Origin: an uncultured Lachnospiraceae bacterium
Lineage (GTDB): Bacteria; Bacillota; Clostridia; Lachnospirales; Lachnospiraceae
NCBI GenBank assembly: GCA_947577185.1
Contig: CANPUE010000001.1
Location: forward strand, 124,001 to 188,000
DNA: 64,000 nt
Direction of reading: 5' to 3'
Position numbers and translations under genes: made by a program. Under the pieces are notes generated by a model, which ran no database searches, had not been told where the DNA came from, and worked only from the letters and a program-made list of their open reading frames with translations. Positions 63,544 to 64,000 of the stretch are shown here, in pieces (the first letter of the stretch is position 1; each line of letters begins with the position of its first letter).

Positions 63544-64000
63544 TTATACGTTTAACGGGCTCTGACGGTAAATGATGTCATCCCGTCCGGGACCATTAGA
63601 GATCATCGTGACAGGATACCCGATCTGCGCTTCGATAAATTCCACATACGCACGGCAGTTGTCCGGCAGATCCTCGTAGTTCCTGATCCCGCGGATCCCG
63701 CATTTCCATCCGGGCAGTTTCCTAAGCACCGGTTTTGCCTTTTCCAGCTTTGCAGTAACCGGAAAATCAGTCGTCACTTCCCCGTCGATCTCATAGCCCA
63801 CGCAGACCGGAATTTCATCCAGATAACCCAGTACATCCAAAACGGTAAAGGCCACATCCGTTGTCCCCTGCAGCCTGCACCCGTATTTGGACGCAACACA
63901 GTCAAACCAGCCCATACGGCGCGGGCGTCCTGTCGTCGCACCATACTCGCCGCCGTCTCCGCCGCGGCGTCTCAGTTCATCGGCTTCCTCCCCAAAGATC
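63544..64000 (-). CDS. purA: Adenylosuccinate synthetase, C-terminal part (runs off the window)
   Basis: The frame is open from 64000 to the TAA at 63544. It reads GEEADELRRRGGDGGEYGAT and TGRPRRMGWFDCV, the hallmark C-terminal motifs of PurA, which makes adenylosuccinate from IMP and aspartate. The N-terminal GTP-binding part is outside the window. An internal ATG at 63915 is not the start. Confidence 0.97.
   Translation of the reverse strand, partial: IFGEEADELRRRGGDGGEYGATTGRPRRMGWFDCVASKYGCRLQGTTDVAFTVLDVLGYLDEIPVCVGYEIDGEVTTDFPVTAKLEKAKPVLRKLPGWKCGIRGIRNYEDLPDNCRAYVEFIEAQIGYPVTMISNGPGRDDIIYRQSPLNV

Noticed and set aside
1-64000. tRNA genes, rRNA genes, insertion sequences, CRISPR arrays, prophage
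   Set aside because: No cloverleaf, conserved rRNA segment, transposase or spaced direct repeats were seen.

Overview
The window looks like a motile, spore-forming Clostridia chromosome, most likely Lachnospiraceae. Evidence: a Bacillus/Clostridium-type fla/che operon, CodY, sporulation genes (sigK, gpr, spoIIP), AGGAGG-type ribosome binding sites, occasional TTG/GTG starts and vegetative promoters of TTGACA-17-TATAAT type. Almost all genes lie on the minus strand; rpsT and a purF-like gene are the only convincing plus-strand genes. I saw no tRNA, rRNA, CRISPR array, transposase or prophage.

Layout from low to high coordinates. (1) 1-2.96 kb is a small accessory patch: the 5' part of a Fic protein gene, its small antitoxin gene, and a decayed GHKL-type ATPase gene with two nonsense codons and one frameshift. 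(2) 3.0-5.05 kb holds rpsB-tsf with their own promoter and terminator. (3) 5.05-41.6 kb is one continuous flagellar/chemotaxis operon read right to left from a strong promoter just upstream of flgB: flgB flgC fliE fliF fliG fliH fliI fliJ motE-like fliK flgD (TIGR02530-type gene) flgE flbD motA motB fliL fliM fliY cheY fliO fliP fliQ fliR flhB flhA flhF flhG ycgR-like cheB cheA cheW cheC cheD, an unknown gene, sigD, fapA-like, then three poorly known genes. It encodes the rod/MS-ring/C-ring, export gate, stator, switch and most adaptation proteins. Flagellin, hook-junction, cap, FlgM and CheR genes are not here. (4) 41.7-47.7 kb: codY, topA, dprA, comM. (5) 47.7-50.6 kb: sigK followed by a degenerate HD-domain gene and a PilT-like gene lacking the Walker A lysine. 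(6) 50.6-56.0 kb: gpr-spoIIP-lepA-hemW, a gene order shared with Bacillus. (7) 56.2-64 kb: rpsT, a zinc-ribbon/TPM-domain membrane pair, a purF-like gene lacking the catalytic N-terminal cysteine, a two-gene SufC/SufB-D-like module, a carboxylesterase, and the 3' part of purA.

The core is conserved: codY, fla/che, sigD, rpsB, tsf is the same backbone as in Bacillus subtilis. The items most worth a second look are the sigK-linked operon with two catalytically degenerate proteins, the purF paralogue without its glutaminase nucleophile, the minimal two-gene Suf module, the rpsB promoter whose -35 box sits in the loop of the preceding terminator, and the decayed GHKL gene next to a Fic toxin-antitoxin pair.
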